This document shows positions 1 to 7,511 of a stretch of 17,587 nucleotides of DNA, one piece after another (positions within the stretch are counted from its first letter, which is position 1; each line of letters starts with the position of its first letter). Under the pieces are notes generated by a model. The model saw only the letters and a list, made by a program, of their open reading frames with translations, made no database searches and was not told the origin of the DNA. Source of the DNA: DATLYH01 sp035575035 (GTDB taxonomy: Bacteria; Planctomycetota; Planctomycetia; Gemmatales; Gemmataceae); the NCBI GenBank assembly GCA_035575035.1, contig DATLYH010000102.1, positions 1 through 17,587 of the forward strand. Reading direction: 5' to 3'. The position numbers were made by a program, and so were the translations under genes.

Positions 1-2248
1 CTGCCGGCACCCACAGGTTAGGCAGTCCCCGGCCGCTCAGCTCGCGGCAGAGGTAGTGCGGGTCCCGGCCGCCGTCGAAGGGGACATGCAGCACCACCAG
101 CCGCTCGCCGCGCGCCTCGTCCGGCACACTGGTGACGGCGCAGACGCGCTCCGGCGTTTGCAGGATGGCGTGCAGCTCCTCCTCGATCCGCTCCAGAGGG
201 ACCATCTCGCCGCCGATCTTGGCGAAGCGCGACCGCCGCCCCGTGATCACGATGAAACCGTCCTCGTCGATCTTCGCGAGGTCGCCGGTTAGATACCAGC
301 CGTCGCAGATCACCTGGCGGGTGAGGTCCTCGCGGTTGAGGTAACCCTTCATCACGTTCGGCCCGTAGACGAGCAGCAGCCCCTCCTCGCCGGGGCGCCG
401 GGGCTGGAGCGTGTCCGGATCGACCACGCGGACAGCGATGCCCGGCATCGGCTGGCCGATCGTGCCCGGCTTGTTGCCGATCTGCTTGAAGCCGTCCAAC
501 TCCCGGTCCGGTATGTTGGTCGTGACCGCCGGCGACAACTCGGTGCAGCCGTAGGCCTCCATCGGCAGTACGCCGAACTTTTGGTAGAAGTCCCGGGCCA
601 ACGCCTGCGGCAGCTTCTCCGCCCCCGTCGCCAGCAGCCGCAGACTCCGGAAGTCGTCTGGATCGCACTGCCGCAGACAGAAGCGGAGGAACGTCGGCGT
701 GTTCAGGAAGATGGTGCAGCGGTGGGTGCGGCACAGCTCGCCGATTTTTTTTGCCTGCCGCGGGTCGGGATGGAAGACGGCCGACGCCCCCACTTGCAGG
801 GGCACCCACAACGTCACCGTGTAACCGAAACTGTGGAAAAACGGCAGGATGCCCAGCGCCCGGTCGCGGTGGTCGAGCTGGATGGCCTGAATCATCGAGT
901 CGGCGTTGGCGGTCACGTTGCGGTAGGTCAGCATCACTCCCTTGGGCTCGCCGGTGCTCCCCGACGAAAAGACGACCGTCGCCAGGTCCTCCGGCCCTTG
1001 CTTGCCCAGCCCCAGCACCAGGTATTCCACCACCACGCCGGGCAACAGCAACACGGCAAGGAACGACCGGAGCTGCTCCCAGCGCGTGATCGGTTGCCGG
1101 ATGTCTTCCAGGTAGATCAACGCCACGCCCGATCCCGGGTCAAGGGGGAACTTCTCGATGAACCGGCGGGAGGTGAGCACATGGCGGATCTGGCACTGAC
1201 GGATGGCCGACTGCACGTTGGCGGTGCCGGCGGTGTAGTTGAGGTTGACCGGGGTCTTGCCGAGCAGGGCCAAGGTGATGTTGCTCAGGGCGGCGGCCAC
1301 GGTGGACGGCAGCCAGAGGCCGACCATTTTCGTCTCGCCGAGAATCGGCCGGAGTTGGCGGCCCAGACACATCGCCCCGGCCAGCGTCTTGCCGTAGCTC
1401 AGCTCCAGCGGTCGGGGGCCGGTCGCGTCGATGAGGCAGCTACGGAAAGGATGACGGCAGGCGACACGGACAAACTGGCGGTGCATCGGCTTGCGGGTGC
1501 GGCTGCGGTCGATGGCGCAGTCGGCCGACAGCTTCTGGATGGCCAGACGCACCTCGGCGGCGCTGCTGCCGGCGGGCATCGGCTGGCCAAACGCCACCCA
1601 TACCGGGTAGGGGAGAGTCTGCGGCCATTTCCAGATCACCTTGCCGCCGTAGAAACTGAAGATGCTCCCCCAGAGTTGGTCGAGGCACACTGGGATGACC
1701 GGGGCCGGACAGCGGGCAACGATCTTCTCGAAGCCGCGGTGGAAGGGGAGCAGAAAGCCGGTGCGCGTCAGCTGGCCTTCGGCGAAGATGCAGACCAATT
1801 CGCCGCGCTTCAGGGCATCGGCGGCGGCGTGCAGCGACTGTACGATGGCCCGCGGCCCGGCCCCCGCATCGATCGGGATGACGCCGGCCCAGCGAAGCAG
1901 ACGGCGCAGGCCCCAGCGCTGGGTCCAGCCAGCGAAGATGACAAAGCGGATGAACCGCTTCTGCGCCGCCAACAGCAGCAGCCAATCGATGTAGCTGACG
2001 TGATTACAGACCAGCAGCGCCGGCCCCCGCGTCGGGATGTTTTCGGCGCCGATCACACGGAGTCGATAGAACGTCCGGCTGACAACCCAGAGGAGTAGCC
2101 GCAGCGGTATCAACGGCCAGCGCCAGCAGATGAAACCCACGGCACCCAGGACAAGAAAAGCAAGGGCCAGGGGATAGTAAGGCGGTAGCCGCGCGGCGGC
2201 CTCGCCGGCGTCGGCCAGCGAACCGGATTGCCAGAGCAGTCCGACCAC
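1..2248 (-). CDS. aas: Aas-like acyltransferase/acyl-ACP synthetase (C-terminus beyond window)
   Basis: The frame reads from a GTG at 2248 leftwards without a stop for 749 codons and runs off the window. Residues about 23-41 form one membrane helix. A PlsC-type acyltransferase follows, with the catalytic NHVSYID at 82-88 and FAEGQLTR at 155-162. The second half is an adenylate-forming domain: phosphate loop FSSGSTGEPKG at 427-437, YGCTE at 566-570, YLTGD at 652-656 and the lysine region RFAKIGGEMV at 674-683. That last motif is very close to E. coli Aas. Known role of the family: re-acylation of lysophosphatidylethanolamine at the inner membrane, using fatty acid activated onto ACP. E. coli Aas is 719 residues, so perhaps 50 residues lie outside. 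Many relatives carry an N-terminal MFS (LplT-like) flippase, which is absent here. GTG 2248 is the first plausible start; the frame is open back to a TAG near 2377, but that stretch reads through a palindromic repeat. No strong ribosome binding site is visible. Confidence 0.88.
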   Translation of the reverse strand, partial: MVGLLWQSGSLADAGEAAARLPPYYPLALAFLVLGAVGFICWRWPLIPLRLLLWVVSRTFYRLRVIGAENIPTRGPALLVCNHVSYIDWLLLLAAQKRFIRFVIFAGWTQRWGLRRLLRWAGVIPIDAGAGPRAIVQSLHAAADALKRGELVCIFAEGQLTRTGFLLPFHRGFEKIVARCPAPVIPVCLDQLWGSIFSFYGGKVIWKWPQTLPYPVWVAFGQPMPAGSSAAEVRLAIQKLSADCAIDRSRTRKPMHRQFVRVACRHPFRSCLIDATGPRPLELSYGKTLAGAMCLGRQLRPILGETKMVGLWLPSTVAAALSNITLALLGKTPVNLNYTAGTANVQSAIRQCQIRHVLTSRRFIEKFPLDPGSGVALIYLEDIRQPITRWEQLRSFLAVLLLPGVVVEYLVLGLGKQGPEDLATVVFSSGSTGEPKGVMLTYRNVTANADSMIQAIQLDHRDRALGILPFFHSFGYTVTLWVPLQVGASAVFHPDPRQAKKIGELCRTHRCTIFLNTPTFLRFCLRQCDPDDFRSLRLLATGAEKLPQALARDFYQKFGVLPMEAYGCTELSPAVTTNIPDRELDGFKQIGNKPGTIGQPMPGIAVRVVDPDTLQPRRPGEEGLLLVYGPNVMKGYLNREDLTRQVICDGWYLTGDLAKIDEDGFIVITGRRSRFAKIGGEMVPLERIEEELHAILQTPERVCAVTSVPDEARGERLVVLHVPFDGGRDPHYLCRELSGRGLPNLWVPA

Positions 2249-2507
2249 GGCAGTTTTCCCAGCCCCGGACGGCTGTTCCGCCCCCCTTCTATCCTCTCCT
2301 CTCCTCCACGCTGGGGGAGAAGGGAGGATGAGGGGGCGCCGTTGCAACGATAGTGCCCGCTAACAGTGGCACATTATCCACCCCCTGACGGCGAGTCAAG
2401 GCGTAGCGGCCGAGCGGCGGCGGTGATCGGGAGGAAGAGGCGGCTTCCCACCCGGCGCCAACGGATCGCCTGCGACGGCGTTTTACCTGTGGGATGGTAA
2501 GTGGCCT
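2249..2507. other. Divergent intergenic region, aas / ECF sigma operon
   Basis: This region separates two divergently transcribed units and must hold both promoters. It contains a palindromic repeat at about 2288-2340, next to the start of the aas-like gene. I could not identify a convincing -35/-10 pair on either strand. If the sigma gene starts at TTG 2616, as preferred here, the non-coding stretch extends to 2615. Confidence 0.5.
2288..2340. repeat. REP-like palindromic repeat (CCCTCTCC family)
   Basis: This is an imperfect inverted repeat: a pyrimidine-rich CCTCTCCTCTCCTCC arm, a short ACGCT loop and a purine-rich GGGGGAGAAGGGAGG arm, followed by ATGAGGGGGCGCC. It belongs to the same family as the two units inside the membrane protein gene at 6444-6571 (shared CCCTCAYCC outer part and GGGGAGA-type arms). 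It lies about 40 bp upstream of the GTG of the aas-like gene. Confidence 0.65.
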
Positions 2508-2615
2508 GTGGACTCGCTTCCACGTGGACGAAGGGGTAAGATCAGGGAGAGTCTTATCTCGACATCCTCGGGTCGGAGGGCACTCCTGCCGACCCGCCCG
2601 GTAAGGTGGGCGCAG

Positions 2616-3191
2616 TTGGCGTCAACAAACAATCCCGAAACGCTCCCCCTGGAGGAGCACCGGCTGGTTCGCGCCGCTCAGGAGGGCGACCGCCAGGCCT
2701 TTGCCGCCCTGGTGGAGCGCTACTGGGATCGGCTGTACCGCTGGCTTTACCATCTGAGTCATGACGGCCACGTAGCCGAGGACCTGGCCCAGGAGACATT
2801 CCTCAAGGCGTTCGCCGCCCTTGGCTCGTTCCGGGTGGGAACCAACTTCCGGGCCTGGCTCTTCCGGATCGCCCACAACAACTTCGCCAACCAGCGGCGC
2901 ATGGCGGCGCGGGCTCGCCAGCCGGTCCCCGAGAACCTGCCCGCCCCCGAGGAAGGCCCCGTCGAGCGGGCGCTGAACCGAGAGGCGACGCAACTGCTAG
3001 CCCAGGCGATCGGCCGATTGCCGACCGACCTCCGCGCCGCCTTTTTGCTCCGGGCCGAGGAGGGGCTCCCCTTCCGACAGATCGCCGACGTGCTCGGCAT
3101 CACCGAGGAAACCGCCCGCTGGCGCGTCTTCAAGGCCCGGCAGAAACTGATGAGTGCGATGGCCCCCCAGCTTGACCAGGAAAAACCATGA
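2616..3191 (+). CDS. ECF-family RNA polymerase sigma factor
   Basis: From TTG 2616 this is a 191-residue sigma-70-family protein of normal ECF length. Region 2 spans about 15-90, with the core-binding and -10 segment AEDLAQETFLKAF at 54-66 and the FRAWLFRIAHN segment at 78-88. Region 4 (about 122-180) has the helix-turn-helix LPFRQIADVLGITEETARWR at 151-170, which reads the -35 element. The frame extends to a GTG at 2508, but those 36 extra residues are basic and unlike a sigma factor. TTG 2616 has AAGGTGG six bases upstream, so it is preferred; the start remains uncertain. The last codons overlap the next gene by ATGA, so sigma and anti-sigma are probably translated together. The anti-sigma partner implies release of this factor in response to an envelope or redox signal. 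The signal and regulon are not visible. Confidence 0.9.
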   Translation: MASTNNPETLPLEEHRLVRAAQEGDRQAFAALVERYWDRLYRWLYHLSHDGHVAEDLAQETFLKAFAALGSFRVGTNFRAWLFRIAHNNFANQRRMAARARQPVPENLPAPEEGPVERALNREATQLLAQAIGRLPTDLRAAFLLRAEEGLPFRQIADVLGITEETARWRVFKARQKLMSAMAPQLDQEKP

Positions 3192-3997
3192 AGTGCAAAA
3201 CGGTTCAAACCTGTCTGCTGGGCCTGGAACGGCCCGACCGCCCCCCGCCGGATGCGGCCGCCCACCTCGCCCGGTGTGCTGTCTGTCAGGAGTGGCAGCA
3301 ACGGCTGCTCCAACTGGAACAGGCGGTGCCGCTCTTGCCGGTCCCCCCGTCGGCTGGCAAGTCCCGCCTGCTGGCCCGGATTCGGGCTGCCCCGCCGGCC
3401 TGGCCGGTCGTCTCACCGCCGCGGGGCCCGGCCGCCCCGGAGCCGCCCTGGGTCCGCCACGAGCGCCGACTCAGGCGGCTGGCGCTGGCCTCGGCCCTGA
3501 CCGCTGCCCTGGTGTTGATCGCCGTCGGCTTGTGGGTCTGGCGCTACGCCGTCGAAACGCCGGGAGCCCCCCGACCGGCCCCGGCCGAGGACGCGCTGCT
3601 GGCCAGCCTGATGCGGCGCAACGTCAAACTGGCCACGGCCACCACCCCTCGGCAGCGCCTTGAAACCCTGGCCGAGTTGGCCAACGACTTGCAAGGCGAA
3701 ACGCGGGCCCTGGCTCCGGTGGCCAGCGCCGACCCCGCCGACCTGGACGAGCTGGCCCTGCTCTACCGCCGCGTGGTGCGGGAGGGGATCCTCGTGCAGG
3801 CACAGGCGTTGCCGGCTGCCGACCGCCCGGCCGTCCTGGGGAGCATCGCTCGGGGTCTGGAGCGGGTCGGCAGCGAAGCCGAGGAACTGGCCGGCCGCGT
3901 GCCCGCCAATTCCGCCCGCCCGCTGCGCGACATTGCCGCCGCCGCCCGCGAAGGGGGCGACCGGCTCCGCATCCTGATGCGGGGGGAGAAGTCATGA
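3188..3997 (+). CDS. Membrane anti-sigma factor, zinc-finger type
   Basis: This 269-residue protein starts inside the sigma factor stop (ATGA). Its N-terminus has the putative zinc-binding pattern of anti-sigma factors, HLARCAVC with H26, C30 and C33 plus upstream C3 and C9. A proline-rich linker follows. A single membrane helix covers about 98-118 (LALASALTAALVLIAVGLWVW), after a cluster of arginines, so the N-terminus is expected in the cytoplasm. The C-terminal 150 residues would be outside the membrane; they are alanine-, leucine- and arginine-rich, probably helical, and match no domain I recognise. Inferred role: it sequesters the sigma factor encoded just upstream, with the outer domain sensing the signal. 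The next gene overlaps its stop by ATGA and may encode a partner of that outer domain. Confidence 0.8.
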   Translation: MKCKTVQTCLLGLERPDRPPPDAAAHLARCAVCQEWQQRLLQLEQAVPLLPVPPSAGKSRLLARIRAAPPAWPVVSPPRGPAAPEPPWVRHERRLRRLALASALTAALVLIAVGLWVWRYAVETPGAPRPAPAEDALLASLMRRNVKLATATTPRQRLETLAELANDLQGETRALAPVASADPADLDELALLYRRVVREGILVQAQALPAADRPAVLGSIARGLERVGSEAEELAGRVPANSARPLRDIAAAAREGGDRLRILMRGEKS

Positions 3998-4563
3998 AGC
4001 GCTACTTGCTCCTGCTGGTCCCTGTCTCGCTGGCCACCGCCCTTGCCTGGGCCGAGGGACCCGCTCCTTCCGCCGAGGCGCAGCGGGCCGAACAGCTCCG
4101 CCGCAACCGAGGTCTGATCCGGATGCTGGTTGAAGGCGGCCTGAGTCTGGCAGGCGAAGAAGACCCGGTCCGTCGTGCCGAGTATTGCAACAACATGGCC
4201 GAGCGGCTGGCCGGGGCCATCAAGGAGGCGACCCAGCACCGCGACTCGCCGCGCATGATGGAACTGGGACGCCACCTGCGAGTGCTACTGGAACGCGGCG
4301 TGGCCCCCAACCTGAGCCTGGCCCGCGGCGATATCCCGGAAGGTTCGGCCGACGAGATGAAGCTCCACAAAGTGCGCGACCACACCGCCCGGGTGGTCGG
4401 CCTGTTGGAAGAAGAGTTCCGCCGTGCCGCTGACGCCGAACCCCAGGCCGACATGCGCGAGGCCCTGGACGTGGTCCAGGCCGGCCGCTACCAGGTGGAC
4501 CTGGCCCTGAAGGCTCCCGGTCGGCCGAAGGCCAAGGCCCAGGGACCGAACCGGGAGCGATGA
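3994..4563 (+). CDS. Small secreted protein of unknown function
   Basis: This 189-residue protein is translationally coupled to the anti-sigma gene (ATGA at 3994-3997). It opens with a clear Sec signal peptide: MKR, then a hydrophobic core to residue 18, with likely cleavage after AWA at 18-20. The mature part is charged and predicted helical, without cysteine pairs, repeats or catalytic motifs that I recognise. The C-terminus is basic (RPKAKAQ). Its place as third gene of a sigma/anti-sigma operon suggests a periplasmic regulator or sensor acting on the outer domain of the anti-sigma factor. That is inference from position only. The mature region resembles the outer half of the anti-sigma protein in composition (helical, arginine- and leucine-rich), so the two could share a fold. 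Confidence 0.8.
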   Translation: MKRYLLLLVPVSLATALAWAEGPAPSAEAQRAEQLRRNRGLIRMLVEGGLSLAGEEDPVRRAEYCNNMAERLAGAIKEATQHRDSPRMMELGRHLRVLLERGVAPNLSLARGDIPEGSADEMKLHKVRDHTARVVGLLEEEFRRAADAEPQADMREALDVVQAGRYQVDLALKAPGRPKAKAQGPNRER

Positions 4564-4573
4564 TCGCCGCATG

Positions 4574-4603
4574 CCGGCCCGACGCAGACGACCGGGCCGG
4601 TTT
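4574..4603. terminator. Hairpin terminator between convergent genes
   Basis: An 8-bp perfect stem, CCGGCCCG at 4574-4581 with CGGGCCGG at 4593-4600, has an 11-base loop and is followed by TTTG on the plus strand. It sits in the 41-bp gap between the stop of the secreted-protein gene (plus) and the stop of the repeat-protein gene (minus). A terminator for the sigma operon is likely. The U-tract is short, so function on the minus strand is doubtful. Confidence 0.55.
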
Positions 4604-4604
4604 G

Positions 4605-5411
4605 TCACTCGGGCAGAACGTTGCCTTCGTCGGCGAATGACTCAAAGCCGACGGGCGGCCGGGACAGCAGGGTTGCGTCCCCCTCGAAGGTATCCTGGCC
4701 GCCGCCGCCAAATGCTCGCAGGTCGAGCGGTTCTGTCACCTCCAGGGCGAAGGTGTCGTTACCGCTGCCAAGGTGGACGGTGCCCCTGCCGTTGAGCACT
4801 GCCTCGGCGGTCAGGGTGACCACATCGTCGCCGTTGGCCCCCTTGACCTGGAGGCGATCGCCTCCCCGGCCGGTGCCGACCTCGCCGGCGAAGGTTAGCG
4901 TGTCGTTGCCCGAGCCGAGGAAGAACCGAGCCCGACCGCCGACCTCGGCCGCCACGTCGGCCACGTCGTCGCCGGCAAACAGGTGAACGGTCAGGTCGCC
5001 ATTCACCCGGAGCGAGTCGAGCAGGCTCACCTGATCGATGCCGCCGCCCCCCTGCACCCGCAGCGACCGGCCCACTTCCCCGTTCGCGATGGTCAGCTGG
5101 TTATCACCGGCGCCGAGCTGGATTCGGACGCGGTCAAGGGCGTCCGGCCCGGTGAACCCGCCGAGGTCGAGAGTGACCACGTCGTTGTCGGCCCCGAGTT
5201 TTACGTGTAGACTGTTAACCCCGGAGAAGGACTGGCTGACGCCGGCATCCACGACGTCGAACGACCCCGCCGCCGTCTGCGTGATCTGGAGGTCCGCCGA
5301 ACTCCCCCTGATCATCAGGGTGCCGCCTCCGGTGAGGTGCGCGGTTACGCTCGGGCAGCAGCGGTCCTCCAGGGCTTCCAGCGACAGACGCCGAGTGATG
5401 CTCCGTTTCAT
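4605..5411 (-). CDS. Calcium-roll-like repeat protein with planctomycete N-terminal motif
   Basis: The ATG at 5411 is chosen because GGAGG lies six bases upstream; the frame is open further but without good support. The product has 268 residues. The N-terminus MKRSITRRLSLEALEDRCCP matches a motif common at the start of planctomycete surface and exported proteins (LExLExR, then P/S). It lacks a classical hydrophobic signal core. The rest is built from degenerate glycine/aspartate repeats, for example LGADNDVVTL at 72-81, LGAGDNQLTI at 99-108, LGSGNDTLTF at 165-174, GANGDDVVTL at 191-200, LGSGNDTFAL at 214-223 and GGGGQDTFEG at 235-244. These resemble the calcium-binding beta-roll of RTX proteins. 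Likely an extracellular or envelope structural protein; no catalytic domain is visible. It is convergent with the sigma operon. Confidence 0.82.
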   Translation of the reverse strand: MKRSITRRLSLEALEDRCCPSVTAHLTGGGTLMIRGSSADLQITQTAAGSFDVVDAGVSQSFSGVNSLHVKLGADNDVVTLDLGGFTGPDALDRVRIQLGAGDNQLTIANGEVGRSLRVQGGGGIDQVSLLDSLRVNGDLTVHLFAGDDVADVAAEVGGRARFFLGSGNDTLTFAGEVGTGRGGDRLQVKGANGDDVVTLTAEAVLNGRGTVHLGSGNDTFALEVTEPLDLRAFGGGGQDTFEGDATLLSRPPVGFESFADEGNVLPE

Positions 5412-5545
5412 AGAGTGCCTCCAAAAGGCAGAGACAAGGAGTTGGGCAACCACTGCGGATCGGACGGGACATCCGAGCGGATACCGAAAACCGATTGAGG
5501 GGTCGGGCGGCCGAGCAGCGAGGTCCGCACGGCCGCGCCACCCCA

Positions 5546-5553
5546 ACTATAGT
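5546..5553. promoter_or_regulatory. Palindromic -10-like element ACTATAGT
   Basis: The perfect palindrome ACTATAGT lies in the 219-bp divergent spacer and contains TATAGT, a good -10 hexamer, on both strands. No matching -35 hexamer is evident on either strand, so a promoter is only a suggestion. Confidence 0.25.
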
Positions 5554-5630
5554 GCGCGCCTTCGGTCCGGGCAAATCCTTCGGCCGCGCCCCGAGCGAGC
5601 GGCCGCGGACCGCACCAGGAACTTACCCCG

Positions 5631-7385
5631 ATGAGCACCCCGGCTGACCCCATCCCCCTGCGCCGGCTAATCTACGCCTTGCTGATCATCGTGGCGCTGG
5701 CGGACGTCCTCGGTCGCATCTTGAGCGTGGCCAATGTCTACGAGCCGCACCTTCACCGTTCCGACCCGGGCCGGTCCGCCGCTGCCATCCTTTTGCCCCT
5801 GGCCGCGGTCCGCGCCCCGGAAGCCGCCGTCCTGCTCGCCGCCGGGCAGACCGTTTGGGAGGACATTGGCCCTGATGAGCCGGCCCGCCTCTGGCCGTCC
5901 ACCCGTCCCGAGCCGATGCCCACGCTCGGCGGCAACGACCGCTCGCGCTGGGCCACCATTCGCGCTCTGGTTGATCACGGCACCTACGCCATCGGCCACC
6001 GCCGGCTGCTGTCGCCGGGCGACCCGACCCAGTACGTGGACGAGGGGATCACCACCGAGGACGGCTGGCGGACGCTGGACAAGGTGCTTCACCCGGAGCG
6101 GCAGGAATTCTACTCGAGCAAGCCGCCGCTCTTGCCGACGCTGCTGGCCGGGGAATACTGGCTGCTCAAGCACATGTTCGGCTGGTCGCTCACCGACCGT
6201 GAGGGGCGCTGGCTGGTGGTACGGACCATCCTGGTGACGGTTAACCTCCTGCCGATGCTGGTTTACCTGGTGCTGCTGGCCCGGCTGGCGGAGCGCTTCG
6301 GCACCACCGACTGGGGGCGGCTTTATGTGGTGGCGGCCGGCGCCTTCGCCACCTTCCTGACGCCGTTCGCCATTGTCATTAACAATCACACCGTCGCCGC
6401 TTGCTCCGCTCTGTTCGCCCTTTACCCGGTGCTGGCCGCGCTCGCCCCCTCACCCCTGACTCCTCTCCTCCCACGAGGGGAGAGGGGTGAAGCAGCTCCT
6501 GTCTCCTCCGCTCCGGGGTCTTCTTTTCCCCTCTCCCCCGCTTCGGGGGAGAGGGGTAGGGGTGAGGGGGGCCACCCGGCGCCGCGTCTATTTCTCCTGG
6601 CGGGGTTGTTCGCAGGGTTCACTGCGACCTGCGAGCTGCCGGCGGCATCGTTCCTGGCAGCGCTCTTCGTGCTCCTGCTGGTGCGGTGGCCGGGGCGGAC
6701 GCTGGCCTTCTTTGTGCCGGCCGCAGCGCTGCCGGTGGCCGGGCTGCTTCTGACCAACTACCTCGCTCTCGGCGAGCTGCTGCCGGCGTATAGCAAGCTG
6801 CAAACGGCCTATTACCAGTACGAGGGGAGTTACTGGCGGGTCGATCCCGGCCAGGTGAAGCGCGGCATCGACTGGGCCTGGCAGAAGGAGAGCAAGGCCG
6901 CTTACGCCTTCCACCTGCTCCTGGGCCACCACGGACTCTTCTCGTTGACGCCGATCTGGCTACTGGCCGCGGCGGGGATCGTGTTGACGATGTTCCGGCG
7001 CAGCGACGCACCGCAAGGGCTATGGGTGTCATTGATCATGGGGCGGACCGACTTGGGCCGGAGTGCCGGGCTGGTTGTGGTGTCGGCCCTGGCGCTGTTC
7101 CTGTCGGTGGTGGTGATCGGCTTCTACTTGTTCGTGGCCGCCCGGATGAGCAACAACTACGGTGGCTGGACGAGCGGGCCGCGCTGGTTCATCTGGCTGA
7201 CGCCGTTCTGGCTGTTGACGATGCTGCCGGCCGCCGACCGTCTGGCCGGCTGTCGCTGGGGGCGAGCGCTGGGCTACCTGCTGCTGGCGGTGTCGGTCGT
7301 GTCGGTCAGTTACCCGGCCTGGAACCCCTGGCGACATCCGTGGATCTATAATTTCTTCGAGGCCCAGGGATGGGTACGCTATTAA
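5631..7385 (+). CDS. Polytopic membrane protein, GT-C glycosyltransferase-like
   Basis: This 584-residue protein has about ten membrane segments, beginning at 12-30. A long first external loop contains GPDEPARLW at 80-88, NDRSRWATIRALV at 102-114 and EFYSSKPPLLPTLLAGEYW at 159-177. The SKPPL element recalls the kPPL loop motif of ArnT/PMT-type (GT39) transferases that use polyprenyl-linked sugars, and I recall similar conserved planctomycete proteins. Function is therefore inferred, not shown. The start ATG 5631 is the first in frame; a strong ribosome binding site is not obvious. Residues 272-314 are a foreign-looking P/G/S/R-rich segment encoded by a paired palindromic repeat. It lies between membrane segments, so a loop may have absorbed it. 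The CPBP protease gene follows 126 bp later on the same strand. Confidence 0.72.
   Translation: MSTPADPIPLRRLIYALLIIVALADVLGRILSVANVYEPHLHRSDPGRSAAAILLPLAAVRAPEAAVLLAAGQTVWEDIGPDEPARLWPSTRPEPMPTLGGNDRSRWATIRALVDHGTYAIGHRRLLSPGDPTQYVDEGITTEDGWRTLDKVLHPERQEFYSSKPPLLPTLLAGEYWLLKHMFGWSLTDREGRWLVVRTILVTVNLLPMLVYLVLLARLAERFGTTDWGRLYVVAAGAFATFLTPFAIVINNHTVAACSALFALYPVLAALAPSPLTPLLPRGERGEAAPVSSAPGSSFPLSPASGERGRGEGGHPAPRLFLLAGLFAGFTATCELPAASFLAALFVLLLVRWPGRTLAFFVPAAALPVAGLLLTNYLALGELLPAYSKLQTAYYQYEGSYWRVDPGQVKRGIDWAWQKESKAAYAFHLLLGHHGLFSLTPIWLLAAAGIVLTMFRRSDAPQGLWVSLIMGRTDLGRSAGLVVVSALALFLSVVVIGFYLFVAARMSNNYGGWTSGPRWFIWLTPFWLLTMLPAADRLAGCRWGRALGYLLLAVSVVSVSYPAWNPWRHPWIYNFFEAQGWVRY
6444..6571. repeat. 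Paired REP-like palindromes embedded in a coding frame
   Basis: The outer inverted repeats CCCCCTCACCCCT (6445-6457) and AGGGGTGAGGGGG (6558-6570) enclose two hairpins. The left one pairs CCTCTCC (6462-6468) with GGAGAGG (6479-6485). The right one is a perfect 13-bp stem, CCCCTCTCCCCCG (6528-6540) with CGGGGGAGAGGGG (6544-6556), and a 3-base loop. From outer repeat to outer repeat the unit is 126 bp, a multiple of three. It is read through as residues 272-314 of the membrane protein. Confidence 0.85.
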
Positions 7386-7413
7386 CGCCGGGTCAGGTGG
7401 GCGGTTCTGGTTC

Positions 7414-7447
7414 GCTGCTTGCGGGTTGGCGTTAAGCCGCAAGCGGC
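7414..7447. repeat. Hairpin repeat between membrane protein and protease genes
   Basis: An 11-bp stem with one G-T pair joins GCTGCTTGCGG (7414-7424) and CCGCAAGCGGC (7437-7447) around a 12-base loop, GTTGGCGTTAAG. It lies 29 bp after the stop of the membrane protein gene. No T-run follows on the plus strand, so an intrinsic terminator is doubtful. The GCTTGCGG/CCGCAAGC arms around a GGCGTTA loop look like a dispersed repeat type I recall from Gemmata-like genomes. Confidence 0.55.
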
Positions 7448-7511
7448 AAAGAAGGCGGCCCCCGCCGATCCCGGACAAGACGTCTTCCCCCTGACATTCC
7501 CGGAGCAGCCC

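Noticed and set aside
18..809. 263-codon minus-strand open frame
   Set aside because: It is an out-of-frame reading of the aas-like gene; the correct frame is open to the window edge and carries the adenylation motifs.
581..2098. 505-codon plus-strand open frame opposite the aas-like gene
   Set aside because: It is the antisense shadow of a gene with clear PlsC and AMP-binding motifs; its own translation is Q/R/H/G-rich without any domain.
7419..7511. TTG start for the CPBP protease gene
   Set aside because: It lies inside a hairpin repeat and lacks a ribosome site, whereas ATG 7512 has CGGAG at good spacing.
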